64,000 nt of DNA from assembly GCA_017163975.1 (NCBI GenBank), contig JAFFSR010000301.1:4190001-4254000 (forward strand). Reading direction: 5' to 3'. The stretch is from Anastatus disparis. Its lineage: Eukaryota > Arthropoda > Insecta > Hymenoptera > Eupelmidae. Below are positions 1-11,192 of the stretch, one piece after another (the first letter of the stretch is position 1; each line of letters starts with the position of its first letter). Made by a program: the position numbers and the translations under genes. Under the pieces are notes generated by a model that saw nothing but the letters and a program-made list of their open reading frames with translations, did not search any database and was not told where the DNA came from.

Positions 1-58
1 AAAAAAAAAAAAAAAATTCAGTCGAATTGAGAACCTCCTCCTTTTTGAAGTCGGTTAA
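1..58. mobile_element. End of a GAAGTCGGTT-terminated dispersed element (truncated by window edge)
   Basis: An A-run is followed by a segment ending in CTTTTTGAAGTCGGTT. The same segment closes the element at 34343-35202, where the opposite end is its inverted form AACCGACTTCAAAAA. This is therefore the right-hand end of another copy whose body lies left of the window. From memory the motif is widespread in insects, especially Lepidoptera; class not determined. Confidence 0.6.
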
Positions 59-1765
59 AAAATTAAAAATCGAAAATTTTTTCAAATTCTTATAATGGCT
101 CTATAAAAAAAAACTACACTATGAATACCAATTTTCAATAGCTTCCCGTCAAGTTATACAAAAACATAGATGGTATACAAAATTTGAAGCGAATCCATCG
201 AGTAATTTTCGAGATCTAACTGGTTAAATAAATAACATTTTCTTTTCAAAATTTCTTTTTCTAAATTTTAAAAATGCTCTAAAATTAAAACTACACTATG
301 AAAATCAATTTTTGAAAATTTCCCTTCTTTTGGCAGTCGCAAATAATTTTCCTGCAATTTTTAGAACAAATCTATCGAGTACTTTACGTAGAATAAAAAA
401 AAATAAGAACACTGAAAAATAAGTGGTAGTCCACGAGTCCCTCGAAGTACTTCTGCTCCACGAAACCGTAAGAATGCTAATACTTTCTCTCGTGGGAAAC
501 GTGACGCCCCACTGTCGAAGCTAACAGCTCTTTTTGTTGTGCATGTGTATTCCCACTCACGTGGGATTTCGTTTGGCGTCATGCGAAGTACTTCTCTCGT
601 GCCACAGTGGCACCACTGTTTTCCCGCAGTGGCACTCTGTGCGCACGAAACGAAAAGAGTATAGTTTCGTTACCGATGGTAGTGCTTCTTTCCCACTTAT
701 TTTTCAGTGAAAAGAAGAATCGAAATTTTTTTTTAAATCTTTAAAATTCTCTAAAATTGTAACCACACTAAGAAAATTCGTTTTCAAAAGCTTATTTTTT
801 CAGACAATAGCGAATTAATTGTATAAAAATTTTGGAGGAAATTTATAGTATGGTTTACGCAAAATAGAAAATAAATGAAAAATAAAAATTTTTTTGGAAA
901 TTTTCAAAGTGCTCGAAAATTAAAACTGCGCTGAGAAAATTAGTTTTCCAAAGCTTGTTTTCTTCAGACAGTAGCGAATAAATTGCATACAAATTTTGGA
1001 GCAAATCTATCAAATGGTTTTCGTAAAATAGAAAAAAATTAAAAATAAAAATTTATAAAAAAATTTTAAAAATGCTCTAAAATTAAAAGTGCGCTAAGAA
1101 AATTAGTTTAAAAAATTTTTTATACTTTTGGCAGTTGAAATTAAGTTCCATACAAATTTTCGAACAAATTCTTCGAGTAGTTCACGTAAAATACAAAAAA
1201 AATGAAAAATTGAAATTTTTTTAAAATTCTTAAAATGATTGTAAAAAAAAACTACGCTAAGAAAATCAATTCTCAATAGCTTCCGCACCGGTTGATCGAA
1301 AAATTGAATTGTATGGAAAATTTGAAGTAAATCCATCGAGTAATTTTTAAGATTTTATTGGCTTAATAAATAGAAACATTTTTTTTTTAAATTTCAAAAT
1401 GCTCTAAATTTAAAACTAAGCTAAGAAAATCAGTTTTTAAAGATTTATTTTATCCGGGCAATTACAAATAATTTCCGTGCAAATTTTGAAGCAAATTCAT
1501 CGAGTAGTAAACAAAAAAAAACCAAAAAACGAAAAATCGAAATTTTTTTTTTTTTGTAAAACTCTAAAACGAAAACTAGGCTAGAAGAACCAATTATCAA
1601 TAGCTTCCCAGCAAGTTAGTCAAAAAACTAAATTCCATGCAAAATTAGAAGCAAATCCATTGAGTAGTTCTCGAGATACAGTTTACTAGCTGAATTCATA
1701 CATCCACACACACACACACACATACATACAGACATTTTCTGGAAACCACTTTTTTCGACTCACCG
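59..1765. repeat. ~162-bp tandem repeat array (about 10 diverged units)
   Basis: The motif CGAGTA(G/A)TT followed by cACGTAAAATA or CGAGATCTA recurs near 209, 377, 851, 1014, 1176, 1339, 1502 and 1663, a spacing of 161-168 bp. Units contain CTAAAATTAAAACTACACTAAG and an A-rich stretch. The array ends in a CA/CATA microsatellite (about 1700-1730) and a conserved tail, ACAGACATTTTCTGGAAACC. The same unit and tail recur at 56890-57217 and 62784-63135, so this is a dispersed tandem family. No coding capacity. Confidence 0.8.
410..709. mobile_element. CACTG-ended MITE, 300 bp
   Basis: It starts CACTGAAAAATAAGTGG and ends with the exact 17-bp inverse. It is flanked by AA on both sides (408-409, 710-711), read as a 2-bp target-site duplication. 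It interrupts the 162-bp array and is GC-richer than its host. It carries GAAGTACTTC twice (448-457, 583-592) and CACGTGGG, short self-complementary words like those in its larger relatives. Non-autonomous. Confidence 0.8.
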
Positions 1766-1818
1766 AGTTCAAATATGTACAAATTAATGAAAAAATAAAA
1801 AATAGTACATTTTGTAAA

Positions 1819-1995
1819 GGGTATGAAAAGCCTTTATTTACGAAACGAGAAGTTTACGGCCCGAGCCGAAGGCGAGGGTCGTAACGAGTTTCGTAAAAAA
1901 GCCTTTTCATACCAGTTGCAAACCGTATTTTTTGCCATAAGAGCCAAGAAAGAGCAACGAAGTTGCGATTTTGGGGTTAGAATGGCAAAAAAAAT
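1819..1995 (+). repeat. Two-hairpin element, copy 1
   Basis: Hairpin 1 pairs GGTATGAAAAGCC..TTTACGAAAC (1820-1846) with GTTTCGTAAAAAAGCC..CATACC (1888-1913) around a 41-nt loop containing GAGCCGAAGGCGAGGG. Hairpin 2 pairs ATTTTTTGCCAT (1927-1938) with ATGGCAAAAAAAAT (1982-1995) around a loop with the inner stem GCAAC-GAA-GTTGC and the end GGTTAGAA. Copy 2 at 12764 has the same loops on unrelated stems. An open frame crosses it but is a by-product. Function unknown; transcription strand not known. Confidence 0.75.
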
Positions 1996-2791
1996 TTTTT
2001 TATCGATACAATGCTTTCTCTATGAGAAAGCAAAAAGGCAAAGGAATTATATGCCAGGGGAGATTACCTGATAATTCAAATCAAATTTTTACCGAGTAAA
2101 CGGTCTCCAACATTCACTGCTATACAAACTTTTTCAGTTGTACATTACTACTTTCTTAAACGTCTATTACGTATTTGAATATGCGCTTATATCATCTGTG
2201 ACAGTTAAATGTTTAGAGCCAGGGGAATTATCGTAGAAAAGGTAACTTAGCCTTCATAAGTGAAATGATGTTTACACGTAAACAAAAATGTATTCTATGA
2301 TCAACAAAGCAATTTTTTAGCGAAATAAACATATAATAACAATATTTCCATGTGATAGGAATAGCTTATATTTTCATAAGATTCAAATATAACATTTTTT
2401 ATTATTATTGCTTTTTACCTATGAAAAAATATACATTTTTTTTTAAATAACAGAGGGTCAGAGAAAACTTTTTTTTCAACCATTTTGCTGAAATGTATGT
2501 ACGGATGGAAAAAAATATTTTTTGATCTTTCAGAAGTATTAATTCATCTATCCTGTATCTCTACAACGTTTAAAAACAATTTTATATATGATTACAGACA
2601 GGGGAGATTACTTTTTATACTTTCTAAGGGTCCCTACAAAAGCTACATTGAAATTAGCGATTAAAAAGTCAACGGATCATAAAGTTACAAGCGGAAAGTA
2701 TATGAAAAATTTGTGGTTAATAATATTTGAACCTTGTATTGATAGTTTATTAAACGATTACATGTGATTACCAGTTAGAATAGAATCACCC
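1996..2791. other. AT-rich stretch without recognised gene
   Basis: No coding region or transposon end recognised. The phrase GGGGA(G/A)ATTA(C/T) occurs at about 2058, 2221 and 2601, which hints at a diverged repeat, but I could not define a unit. Confidence 0.4.
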
Positions 2792-3065
2792 ATATAAAGT
2801 TATCGATCTAATACTTTTGCAGTTGTAAAAAACACATCAATAGCGAGTAGAAAATAATCGCTAGTGAAGTAGTGATTTAATTTTAGTAGGAAATTATAAC
2901 TATTCATTATTAATAATAAAACATAATAAAGTATGAAACAACAAAAAGATTTATTTTGCAAAAATTATATCATAGAAATCAAAAGTTTTGCACCATCGAT
3001 TATTTTCTACTTGCTATTGAAGTTTTTTTTACAACTGCAAAAGTATTAGATCGATAACTTTATAT
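2792..3065. mobile_element. Foldback element, ~70-bp arms
   Basis: ATATAAAGTTATCGATCTAA at 2792 is mirrored by its inverse ending at 3065. Pairing continues through TTTTGCAGTTGTAAAAAA and GAGTAGAAAATAATCG. The ~130-bp centre is unpaired and has no ORF. A target duplication is not clear. Confidence 0.7.
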
Positions 3066-3189
3066 GCTTAAAACTTGACAAAAAATAATTAAAAAATTTT
3101 TGTAAAAATAGCTGCAAATAGCATTTTTTAAGTCCTTTCCAAATCTTTTTTCAAATTTTTTCTAGCTCAATTATTTAAAAAACTACAGC

Positions 3190-3660
3190 TGCCCATATGA
3201 AAATAATTTATGTGAAAAACTGTAAATAATAGTAAATAATTGTAAATAACTGTTAAAAAATATCAGAATTGAGACATAAATAATAGTTATTTACAGTTAT
3301 TTACTATTATTTACAGTTATTTACAGTTATTAACTGTTATTTACAATTATTTACAATTATTTACAATTATTTACAATTATTTACAATTATTTACAATTAT
3401 TTACAGTTTTTTATGATTATTTACAATTATTCATAATTATTTACAGTTATTTACATTTTCAAAAATTTTTGAATTAGTGAATAATTTAATGTTAATAATA
3501 ATTATTTACAATTATTTATAGTTATTTACAGTTATTTAGTTATTTACAGTTTTTTACAGTTATTTACAATTATTTATAATTATTTACAATTATTTACAAT
3601 TTTCCATATTTTTTTACAATTATTTAGTTATTCACATTTTTAAAAATTTTCGCCTATATA
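3190..3660. repeat. TTATTTACAG word array, left block
   Basis: Dozens of copies of GTAAATAACTGT or its inverse TTATTTACAG fill this block in both orientations. A core containing TTGAGACATAAATAA lies near 3270. The matching block at 8713-9012 holds the same word and the inverted core (TTATTTATGTCTCAA). The two blocks probably were one element, split by the GGAAGCTTCC element that starts at 3711. Confidence 0.75.
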
Positions 3661-3710
3661 TAAAATTATTGAATAAATTCGTGAATATTTTCAATAATGT
3701 AAATAATTCC

Positions 3711-4745
3711 CACATAGCACGAAAGATTCGGGAAGCTTCCATCGAAAGATTCGAGAAAGATTCCAATGTAAGCTTCTAGCAAGCTTACCGGAAGCTAAAT
3801 GAAAGTTTCGAGAAGCTTCCATTGGAATCTTTCATGTAAGCCTTACGGAAGGTTCAGGGAAGCCTACATGTAATATTCCATGAAGGCTAAATGAAACATT
3901 ACAAAATAGCTTCCAGTAAGCTTTCTGAAAGATTACATGCAATATTACAGAAACGTTATTCGGAAGATTACATTATATCTTGCAGGAAGCTTCCAGTAAT
4001 ATTTTATAGAAGGTTCCATTCAAACTTCCTGCAGCATTCCGTGGAATGTTATAGGAAAAATATTTTATTGTTTACGAAAGGTTACCAGTAACTTATCAGG
4101 AAGATTTCCTGTAAGCTTTTCGGAAGCTAAATGAAAGTTCCGGGAAACTTCCATTGGAATCTTTCATGTAAGCTTTACGTAAGGTTCAGAGAAGTTAACA
4201 TGTAATATTTCATGAGGGCTAAATGAAACATAACAAAATATCTTCCAGTAAGCTTTCTGAAAGATTACATGCAATATAACAGAAACGTTATTCGTAAGAT
4301 TACATTATATCTTGCAGGAAGATTCCAGTAATATTTTGTGGAAGATTCCATTCAAACTTCCTGCAGCCTTCCGTGGAATGTTATAGGAAAAATATTTTAT
4401 TGTTTACGAAAGGTTACAAGTAACTTATCAGGAAAATTTCCTGTAAGCTTTTCGGAAGCTAAATAAAAGTTTCAGGAAGATTCCTTACGGAAGGTTCAGG
4501 GAAGCTTACATGTAATATTCCAAGAGGGCCAAATGGAATATTACAAGATAGCTTCCAGTAAGCTTCCGAAAAGTTATATCCGAATATTATTTGAAAGATT
4601 ACTTTATATTTTGCAGGAAGCTTTCAGTAACATTTTGATAATTCTATTCAAACTTTTTGCAGCCTTTCACAGAATATTACAGGAAGGATATATTAATGTT
4701 CACGGAAAGTTATTGCAAAGTTTCAGAAAAAAAATACATTAGTTT
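3711..4745. repeat. GGAAGCTTCC array, left part of a CACATAGCAC-ended element
   Basis: It begins CACATAGCACGAAAG and is made of variants of GGAAGCTTCC, a perfect 10-bp palindrome, and GAAAGATTC, spaced every 10-30 bp. An internal direct duplication (about 3880-4100 versus 4225-4450) is near identical. The mirrored end, GTGCTATGTG, lies at 8703-8712, so the whole element may span 3711-8712 with other elements nested inside. Confidence 0.7.
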
Positions 4746-5211
4746 GTAGTAAATATCATGAAAATTATTCAGTTGAATTTTTAAATAAATCTATTCCTTT
4801 GTTTATAGGAATTTTGTTTTCCAGGTACAAAATCGAATAATTTTTATATATATCATTGGACTTCAACATTTTAAATAACTGATAAATAAATTTATTTAAA
4901 AAATTCATAGAATAATCTTCATGGTACATACTATAAGCTAATGCATTTTTTTTTCTAAAATTTTACAATAAAATGAAAATTTAGGCAATATTTATGAGTA
5001 CAGGTGTAGTTTCTGCCTTACATTAATTTAATTTTATAGATTAAAAATATTGTTATATTAATATTTTTCTATTAAATTAATGTCTCATATTCTTTTTAAT
5101 TTACAAAATTTATGGTAGATTATTTAAATATGAAGTAAAACATATTGCATTTTAAATGATTAAAAATTTTTTATAATTGTGTACAGTTTTCGATAAAGAA
5201 TTTTTATTATT
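4746..5211. other. AT-rich spacer related to 6565-6887 and 7400-7640
   Basis: No gene. Phrases near 5020-5095 (TTAATTTTATAG, ATATTCTTTTTAAT) recur in order at 6797-6875. Phrases near 5140-5200 resemble those near 7420-7470. These look like pieces of an older repeat separated by the insertions at 5214-6563 and 6888-7391. Confidence 0.5.
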
Positions 5212-5213
5212 AT

Positions 5214-6563
5214 CTCTACTGAAAAAATCTACCTGGATTTCCACGTGGATTGCCCATGTGGAAATCTACGTGGATTTCACATGGATTCCTTGTGGATTTG
5301 CATAGGAATCCACGTGGATTACCCACGTGGATTTCCACGTAAAAAATCCATGTGGATTTTATGAAAGCCATGTTGATTTTATAAAGCCCTTGTGGACTGT
5401 TAAAGAATCCATATGGATTATATGAAATCTATGTGGACTTTCAAGGAACCCGCATGGATTTTATAAAATCTGTGTTAATTTTATTTACTTCTCGTGGATT
5501 TAAAAAAATACATATGGGTTTTGTGAAACCCATGTGGATATTTAGTAATCTATGTAGATCTTTAGATATCTATGTTGATATTTAGAAAAATCCATGTGGA
5601 TATTTAGAAATCTATGTAGATATTTAGAAATCCATGTGGATTTTTAGGTAATCTACGTAGATTTTTTACTTGGATATCCACGTGGATTTAAATGAAAATC
5701 TACATGGAAATCCACTTGGATATTTTGAATAGGAAATAACTCAATATTTATTTCGCATTTAAAGTAAAAACCAAAAACGAGGTTAACCTCGTAGTTTCAG
5801 CTCTTTGAACATCAAAGACCTTCTACGAACTAACTAAGAGTATTCTGGCCTTATATATCTGCGTCTTTGAAATTTGTATCAGGGATCACAAAACTTAGAA
5901 AAACGCCACCTATAGATTCAAAATAGAATCGACGAAATCAATCATCAATTCGACAGTAAGTCACAAGGTGGCGTTTCTCTAAGTTTTGTGATCCATCATA
6001 CGAATTTCGAAGTCACAGATATATAAGACCAGAATACTCTCAGTTGAATCATAGAAGCTCTCTGATCTTCAAAGAGCTGAAATTACGAGGTTTACCTCGT
6101 TTTTGGTTTTTACTTTGAATGCGAAATAAACATCGAGTTATTTCCTATTTCAAACATCTATGTGGATTTCCACGTGGATTTTCATTTAAATCCATGTGGA
6201 TATCCGATTAAAAAATCTACGTAGATTACCTAAAAATCCACATGGATTTCATAAAATTCATATGGATTTCTTAAAAATCCACGAGGAATACATAAAATTA
6301 TCACAGATTTTATAAAATCCATGGGGATTCCTTGAAAATTCACATAGATTTCATAAAATTCATATGGATTCTTCAACAGTCCACAAGGGTTTTATAAAGT
6401 CAACATAGCTTTCATGAAATCCACATGGATTTTTTCACGTGGAAATCCACGTGGGTAATCCGTATGGATTCCTATGCAAATCCACAAGGAACCCATGTGA
6501 AATCCACATGGATTTCCACATGGGTAATCCACGTGGAAATCCAGGTGGATTTTTTTAACAGGG
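5214..6563. mobile_element. Element A: CCACGTGG-word foldback transposon, 1.35 kb
   Basis: Left end CTCTACTGAAAAAATC; right end is the inverse of CCCTGTTAAAAAAATCC. Flanks are AT on both sides (5212-5213, 6564-6565), a 2-bp TSD. The outer ~450 bp of each arm is a run of variants of TCCACGTGGATT; the inner ~230 bp is a non-repetitive inverted repeat closing near 5935 (for example CGAGGTTAACCTCG at 5779 and ACGAGGTTTACCTCGT at 6083). No ORF. Non-autonomous member of the CCCTRYTGAAAAA-ended group. Confidence 0.85.
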
Positions 6564-6887
6564 ATTGATTTTAATTAATAAAAAAGAACACAAACAAATA
6601 TGTTTTTTTTTTTGAGGAAGTCGTTAATTTAATAAAATTTTATAAATTAAATAAATTAATTACAAAGTACATTTTGTGTTCTTTTACTAACTAAAAATTA
6701 ATAGTAATAAAAAATTTTTACCCAAAGTTACATAATTAAAAAAATTCATTCATTCAGTTTGTAATCTGCTTTTTCCGTATTTATATAATAATCCCCCATT
6801 AATTTTATAAATTAAAAATATAGTCTTTTTTGTTAAATTAATGTATAAAGATATTCTTTTTAATATTAAAAATTAATATCGGATTAT

Positions 6888-7391
6888 CCCTAGTGGAAAT
6901 CGAATCTATGAATAACTGGGAATAACTGTGAATAACTGGGAATAACTGTTATAAACTGTTCAGTTTGAGACAGGAATAACGATTATTCCCAGTTATTCCC
7001 AGTTATTCCCAGTTATTCACAGTTATTCCCAGTTATTTACAGTTTAGTTTAATAATAATTTGAAAAATCTAAATTTGAAAAAATGAAAAAAATATTTTTT
7101 TTTTTATTTTTTTTTCTATTATAAATATATTTGGGAATAACTGTTATTCGTACCTCTGTTTTTTCAAATTATTTTTAAGTTATAAACTGTGAATAACTGG
7201 GAATAACTGAGAATAACTGGGAATAACTGGGAATAACTGGGAATAACTGGGAATAACTGGGAATAACTGTTATTCCTGTCTCAAACTGAACAGTTTATAA
7301 CAGTTATTCCCAGTTATTCACAGTTATTCCCAGTTATTTCCAGTTATTTCCAGTTATTCCCAGTTATTCACAGATTCGATTTCCACTAGGG
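6888..7391. mobile_element. Element C: AATAACTGGG-word element with ATTAT target duplication
   Basis: Both ends read CCCTAGTGGAAATCGAATCT and its inverse, and ATTAT flanks the element on each side (5-bp TSD). The interior is GGGAATAACTG in both orientations, with a core containing TTGAGACAGGAATAA near 6970 and its inverse near 7275. The same core with a different word is found in the 3190 and 8713 blocks. No coding capacity. Confidence 0.8.
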
Positions 7392-8189
7392 ATTATATGA
7401 ATACGATTAAAACAGATTACAAATTAAATGATTAAAAGTTTCTATGATTGTATAACTTTGGATAAAAAATTTCTTTTAATATTAATTTAAGTTAGTAAAT
7501 AAGCATACAAAACAATTTGTTGCTTTTTTAAAGAAAAGTCTTTAATTGAATAAAGTTTTAAGAAAGAGTATTGTATTATTTATTTAAGTTTTTTTAAATA
7601 AATTTATTTTAAAATCTATATAAAATGAATTTTTCGACTTCAGATAGCATGAAAATGTTTGTGTGTGAATAACACGTAGGTACATGTACATATACATTTA
7701 TCTGTATACATAAAAAATATTTAAATTAAAAAAAATACTGAAATATATACATGTGCAACATAATTTATTAAAAAAAAAAAATTATGTTTAGTCGGGAATT
7801 GAACTACCGACAGATATCATACAAGTCCGTCACCTTCGATTTGCAGTTATGCCTACAGGGGGATACGCGTTGAATGGGCGTTTTGCCCCTAAGTGGTGAG
7901 ATAATACCACACTTTCTATATAAGTCGAACGTTAGCGCCTGCCCTAAAAATGTAAATGCGTCTTTATAATTATACGTAAATCCTAATATATGTGAATATG
8001 TATTGAAGTATAAATATGATATAATAGTATATAAAATAGTATGTTGTAAGTAAATATGTGTTTTGCACAGCAAATATTTATAAAATATAAAATAAAAAAT
8101 AGAATGTTGAACAGAATCGTAACATAATACCTTTCGAACGGTGAAAAAAGATAAAATTAACCAAATGATATTTGAATTGTTGACTTCCC
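7392..8189. other. AT-rich stretch without recognised gene
   Basis: Nothing coding recognised. The left part is an inverted relative of 6590-6790. A short tRNA-like patch lies at 7795-7870, annotated separately. Confidence 0.4.
7795..7870 (-). repeat. tRNA-like sequence, possible SINE remnant
   Basis: Read on the minus strand it contains GGTAGTTCAATTCCCGAC, a good match to a tRNA T-arm and internal promoter B box. A weaker anticodon-arm-like segment precedes it. No A-rich tail or target duplication is visible, so it is either a worn SINE or a chance resemblance. Confidence 0.35.
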
Positions 8190-8712
8190 CAAAGCCTCCG
8201 GGAAGCTTACACTGGAATCATCCTGGAAGCTTCTAGCATTTTTTTATGGAAGCTTCGATGAAGTATTTTTAGAACCTTACGGCAACCTTCCTTGAAAGCT
8301 TCTTGCAAGATTCAAAAGGCTTTTATACTAGCTTCCATGGAAGCTTCCTGGAATCTTCCATTGAATCTTTCTGAAAGAAAAGTGCGCGGAACATTTTACG
8401 CTTCCAGTAAGCTTTAATTGAAGCTTTTGCGGAAGCTTGCATGTAAGCTTTTTGTATTATTCCGTGGAAGCTTCCATGAAGTACTTTTGGAACCTCGCAG
8501 CAATTTTCCTTGGAAACTTCTTGTAAGATTCAAAAAGACCTTTATGCAAGCTTCCATGGAAGCTTACTGATTTCTTCCACGGAAGCTTTCTGGAAGCTTC
8601 CATTAAATCTTTCTAAATGAAAAGTGCGCGGGAGATTTGACGCTTCCAGGAAGCTTACATGGAAGCTTCCGGGAATTTTGCGAACCTTTTATGGAAGCTT
8701 CGGTGCTATGTG
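8190..8712. repeat. GGAAGCTTCC array, right part
   Basis: Same word family as 3711-4745, with two ~280-bp sub-blocks sharing GAAAAGTGCGCGG. It closes with GGTGCTATGTG, the inverse of the CACATAGCAC start at 3711. Confidence 0.7.
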
Positions 8713-9012
8713 CGAACTACAAATAATTGTAAAAAACTATAAATAATCGTAAATAACTGTAAAGGATTGTGAAAAAAGTGAATAAATGTAAATAACTCTA
8801 AATAAATATAAATAACTGTAAATAAGTGTAAATAACAGTTAATAAGTGTAAATAACAGTTAATAACTGTAAATAAGTGTAAATAACAGTAAATAATTGTA
8901 AATAATTTTAAATAACTGTTATTTATGTCTCAATTCCCACATTTTTTAACACTTTTTTTCAGTTATTTACAGTTATTTACATTTATTTACAGTTATTAAC
9001 AGTTATTTACAA
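8713..9012. repeat. TTATTTACAG word array, right block
   Basis: GTAAATAACTGT words followed by the core TTATTTATGTCTCAATTCC and then inverse words. This is the counterpart of 3190-3660 in inverted order. Confidence 0.75.
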
Positions 9013-9350
9013 TTATGTCCAAAAATTTTTTCCACATGGATGATTGAAGAAAAATGCAAAAATGAAAAAAATTTCAAAATTGCCAAAGCGATTATTTTTT
9101 TTTTATATATCGTTTAAAAAATGTAAGTAAGCTAAAAAGAAATCATTTAAAGAATACATTAAAATGCTTTTTTTAAATTTTTACTAGGATGAAAATTGAA
9201 GAAGATACGCTTTTTCAAAATCGGAGCAAAAATTTGATAACCTGCTCAGAATTATTGCCCGGTACTGTATGCTATCTTCGTTCAACACATTGATTTCATA
9301 TCTTCTGTCTCTGTGATACAGAGTTGTGCAATTTTCTAGAGCACATCCCT
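9013..9350. other. No feature recognised
   Basis: AT-rich spacer before the 9351-11854 cluster; no ORF, hairpin or known repeat seen. Confidence 0.4.
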
Positions 9351-9614
9351 GAGGGGCGATTCAACCTATGCTACATATGTATGTATCACGGTGATATGTA
9401 TGTACGTTCGAACGTAAGTTGGTAGCACTGCTAAGACAAGTCGTCGCGCGCAAAAATTGTATCTACATGGAAACGGAGACTTAAGGTCTTGACGGTTCGA
9501 CAGACGATTCAATGCGCGCGACGACTTGTCTTAGCAGTGCTACCAACTTACGTTCGAACGTACATACATATCACCGTGATACATACATATGTAGCATAGG
9601 TTGAATCGCCCCTC
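9351..9614. mobile_element. GAGGGGCGATTCAACC foldback unit 1
   Basis: A near-perfect palindrome from GAGGGGCGATTCAACCTATG to its inverse. Arms of about 110 bp include GTACGTTCGAACGTA and GACAAGTCGTCGCGCGC around a ~50-bp loop. It is the first of four neighbouring units that share the terminal 20 bp. The only one of the four without an evident later insertion. Confidence 0.8.
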
Positions 9615-9732
9615 TGCGGAGCGATTCAAGCAGTGATACATATGTATGTGTCACGCGTATCGATGCGCGCGCAGACTTTTTATTCTCTTGCTCACAACTA
9701 TCGTCGCCATACATGCATATGTATCACTGCTT

Positions 9733-10340
9733 CTTTTTCTTTTTTCTTTAATTGGCCTTTCGACTTATCATCATAAGCCATCATCATTTTAATTTTATTA
9801 ATTATTTTTGCCCCGAGGGGACTTTTTATTATTAAATTTTTGTATTGTTCCAAGGAACTCTATATTTTGTATTTTTTTTTGTGTTCTTTGGGTTCTCTTC
9901 CCTACAGAAAACTACGAAAATTGTTTTTCCTAATTTTCCCAGGGAGTCGAACCCCAATCCACTAGGATACAAGCCAGCTGCCTTTGGCAACTGAGTTACT
10001 TTTCGTCCTTTAAGGCGACTTCGGATTTTAGGTTAGGTTTTATTTTTGAGTTTACAAATTACTCTTTCAGTATGTAAAATTTTTCAGATTTTTTAATTTT
10101 CCACCATTCTGCGGATTATAATAAATGGTGGAAAATTACAAAATTAAAAAAATTCTAGAAATTGAAAGAGTAATTTGTAAACTACAAAATGAAATCGAAC
10201 CGAACTTCCGTAGTCGCCTTAACGACGGAGCTCGAAAGTGTGTTTATGAAAAACATAGCACATGTAACAGAGGTGCTAGCTTGAAAAACAGCCGAGAATA
10301 CAAACCCAACGCTCCTACCGACTGTGCCACAGACCGGCTC
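9733..10340 (-). mobile_element. tRNA-derived SINE-like retroposon, minus strand
   Basis: It is flanked by the 12-bp direct repeat GTATCACTGCTT (9721-9732, 10341-10352). On the minus strand it begins GAGCCGGTCTGTGGCACAGTCGG, with an A-box-like TGGCACAGTCGG, and ends in an A-rich tail (AAAGAAAAAAGAAAAAGA inverse at 9733-9750). A second tRNA-like segment (about 9945-10005) has a B box GGTTCGACTCC. The element therefore looks like a dimeric tRNA SINE. It contains the TTAA MITE at 10014-10218. An 80-codon frame at 10125-10367 runs through both and is not a gene. Confidence 0.75.
10014..10218. mobile_element. TTAA-flanked MITE, 205 bp (copy 1)
   Basis: TTAA at 10010-10013 and 10219-10222 bracket a foldback beginning GGCGACTTCGGA and ending with TCCGTAGTCGCC. 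Internal arms share TTTACAAATTACTCTTTCA and its inverse. A second copy of exactly 205 bp is at 42651-42855, also between TTAA. A TTAA target is typical of piggyBac- and Kolobok-type transposases. Confidence 0.85.
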
Positions 10341-10365
10341 GTATCACTGCTTGAATCGCTCCACT

Positions 10366-11146
10366 GAGGGGCGATTCAACCTATGTTACATATGTATGTA
10401 TCACGCGTACGTAATGCGCGCGCATGCTTTTTAGGGTGAAATCAGATGGAGCGGAAAATAGATGACGGAACGTCACAAAACATTCATTCCGTCGCCTTGT
10501 TTTCCGTCAAATTTTTTGCCTATATTCACATGGCGCGGAATGTAGCTGAAAAATTGTTAAAAATAGCATACAAATGTATCCGCGAATTTTAAATTAACAA
10601 CAAAAATGTTAAAAAAGTTGGAAATAATCACCTATTGTTATTGTAATGAGATTCTTTTTTTATAAAAATAAAATATAGTTTGTTATTATAACCAAATATT
10701 TCAATTAACATCATTATTTTTTAATTATAAAATTGCTAATCAACGTCACAGAACTTCTATTCCGCTCCATGTGAATATAGGGAAACAAATTTGACGGGAT
10801 AATAGAAGCGTCACAGACTTTTTGAAATTGTTTAAACAAATAGTTAACCAAAATAGAATTTAAAAGTTTGATTGAAATTAAAAGTACAGCTATGGAAAGC
10901 AAATTAAAAATATTACGTGAGGTTATTGAAGCACTAATAATTTTTTTAAACAAAATAAAAATTGATGTCGTCTATTACGTCGTCTTTACTCCGTTGGCGG
11001 AATACAAAGATGCGGAATTGAGGTTCTGTGACGTTCCGTCGCCTATTTTCCGCTCCATTTGATTTCACCCTTATTCTCTTGCTCACAACTAACGTCGCGT
11101 TACGTTACATATGTATCACATATGAACACTGGTTGAATCGCTCTTC
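10366..11146. mobile_element. Foldback unit 3, split by a TTA-flanked transposon
   Basis: It starts GAGGGGCGATTCAACCTATG and ends near GGTTGAATCGCTCTTC. Removal of 10434-11070 plus one TTA restores GCATGCTTTTTATTCTC, the order seen in units 2 and 4. Confidence 0.8.
10434..11070. mobile_element. PIF/Harbinger-like non-autonomous element, 637 bp
   Basis: Ends GGGTGAAATCAGATGGAGCG and the inverse; TTA duplicated at 10431-10433 and 11071-11073. A 3-bp TWA duplication with GG-starting ends is the usual mark of PIF/Harbinger elements. Subterminal repeats GATGACGGAACGTCACA and ATTCACATGG recur in both arms. No transposase frame. Confidence 0.75.
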
Positions 11147-11192
11147 TGAGGGGCGATTCAACCTATGTTACATATGTATGTATCACGCGTAC

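Larger units (their letters stand above)
9619..10362. mobile_element. Foldback unit 2, split by a tRNA-derived retroposon
   Basis: It starts GAGCGATTCAAGCAGTGATACA and ends with the inverse. The body TTTTTATTCTCTTGCTCACAAC matches units 3 and 4. The right arm is interrupted at 9733-10340, where GTATCACTGCTT is duplicated on either side. Confidence 0.75.

Noticed and set aside
361..582. 73-codon minus-strand protein near the left edge
   Set aside because: It straddles the CACTG MITE and its satellite host.
10125..10367. 80-codon protein in the foldback cluster
   Set aside because: It spans the TTAA MITE, the SINE head and the foldback unit, three unrelated mobile sequences.
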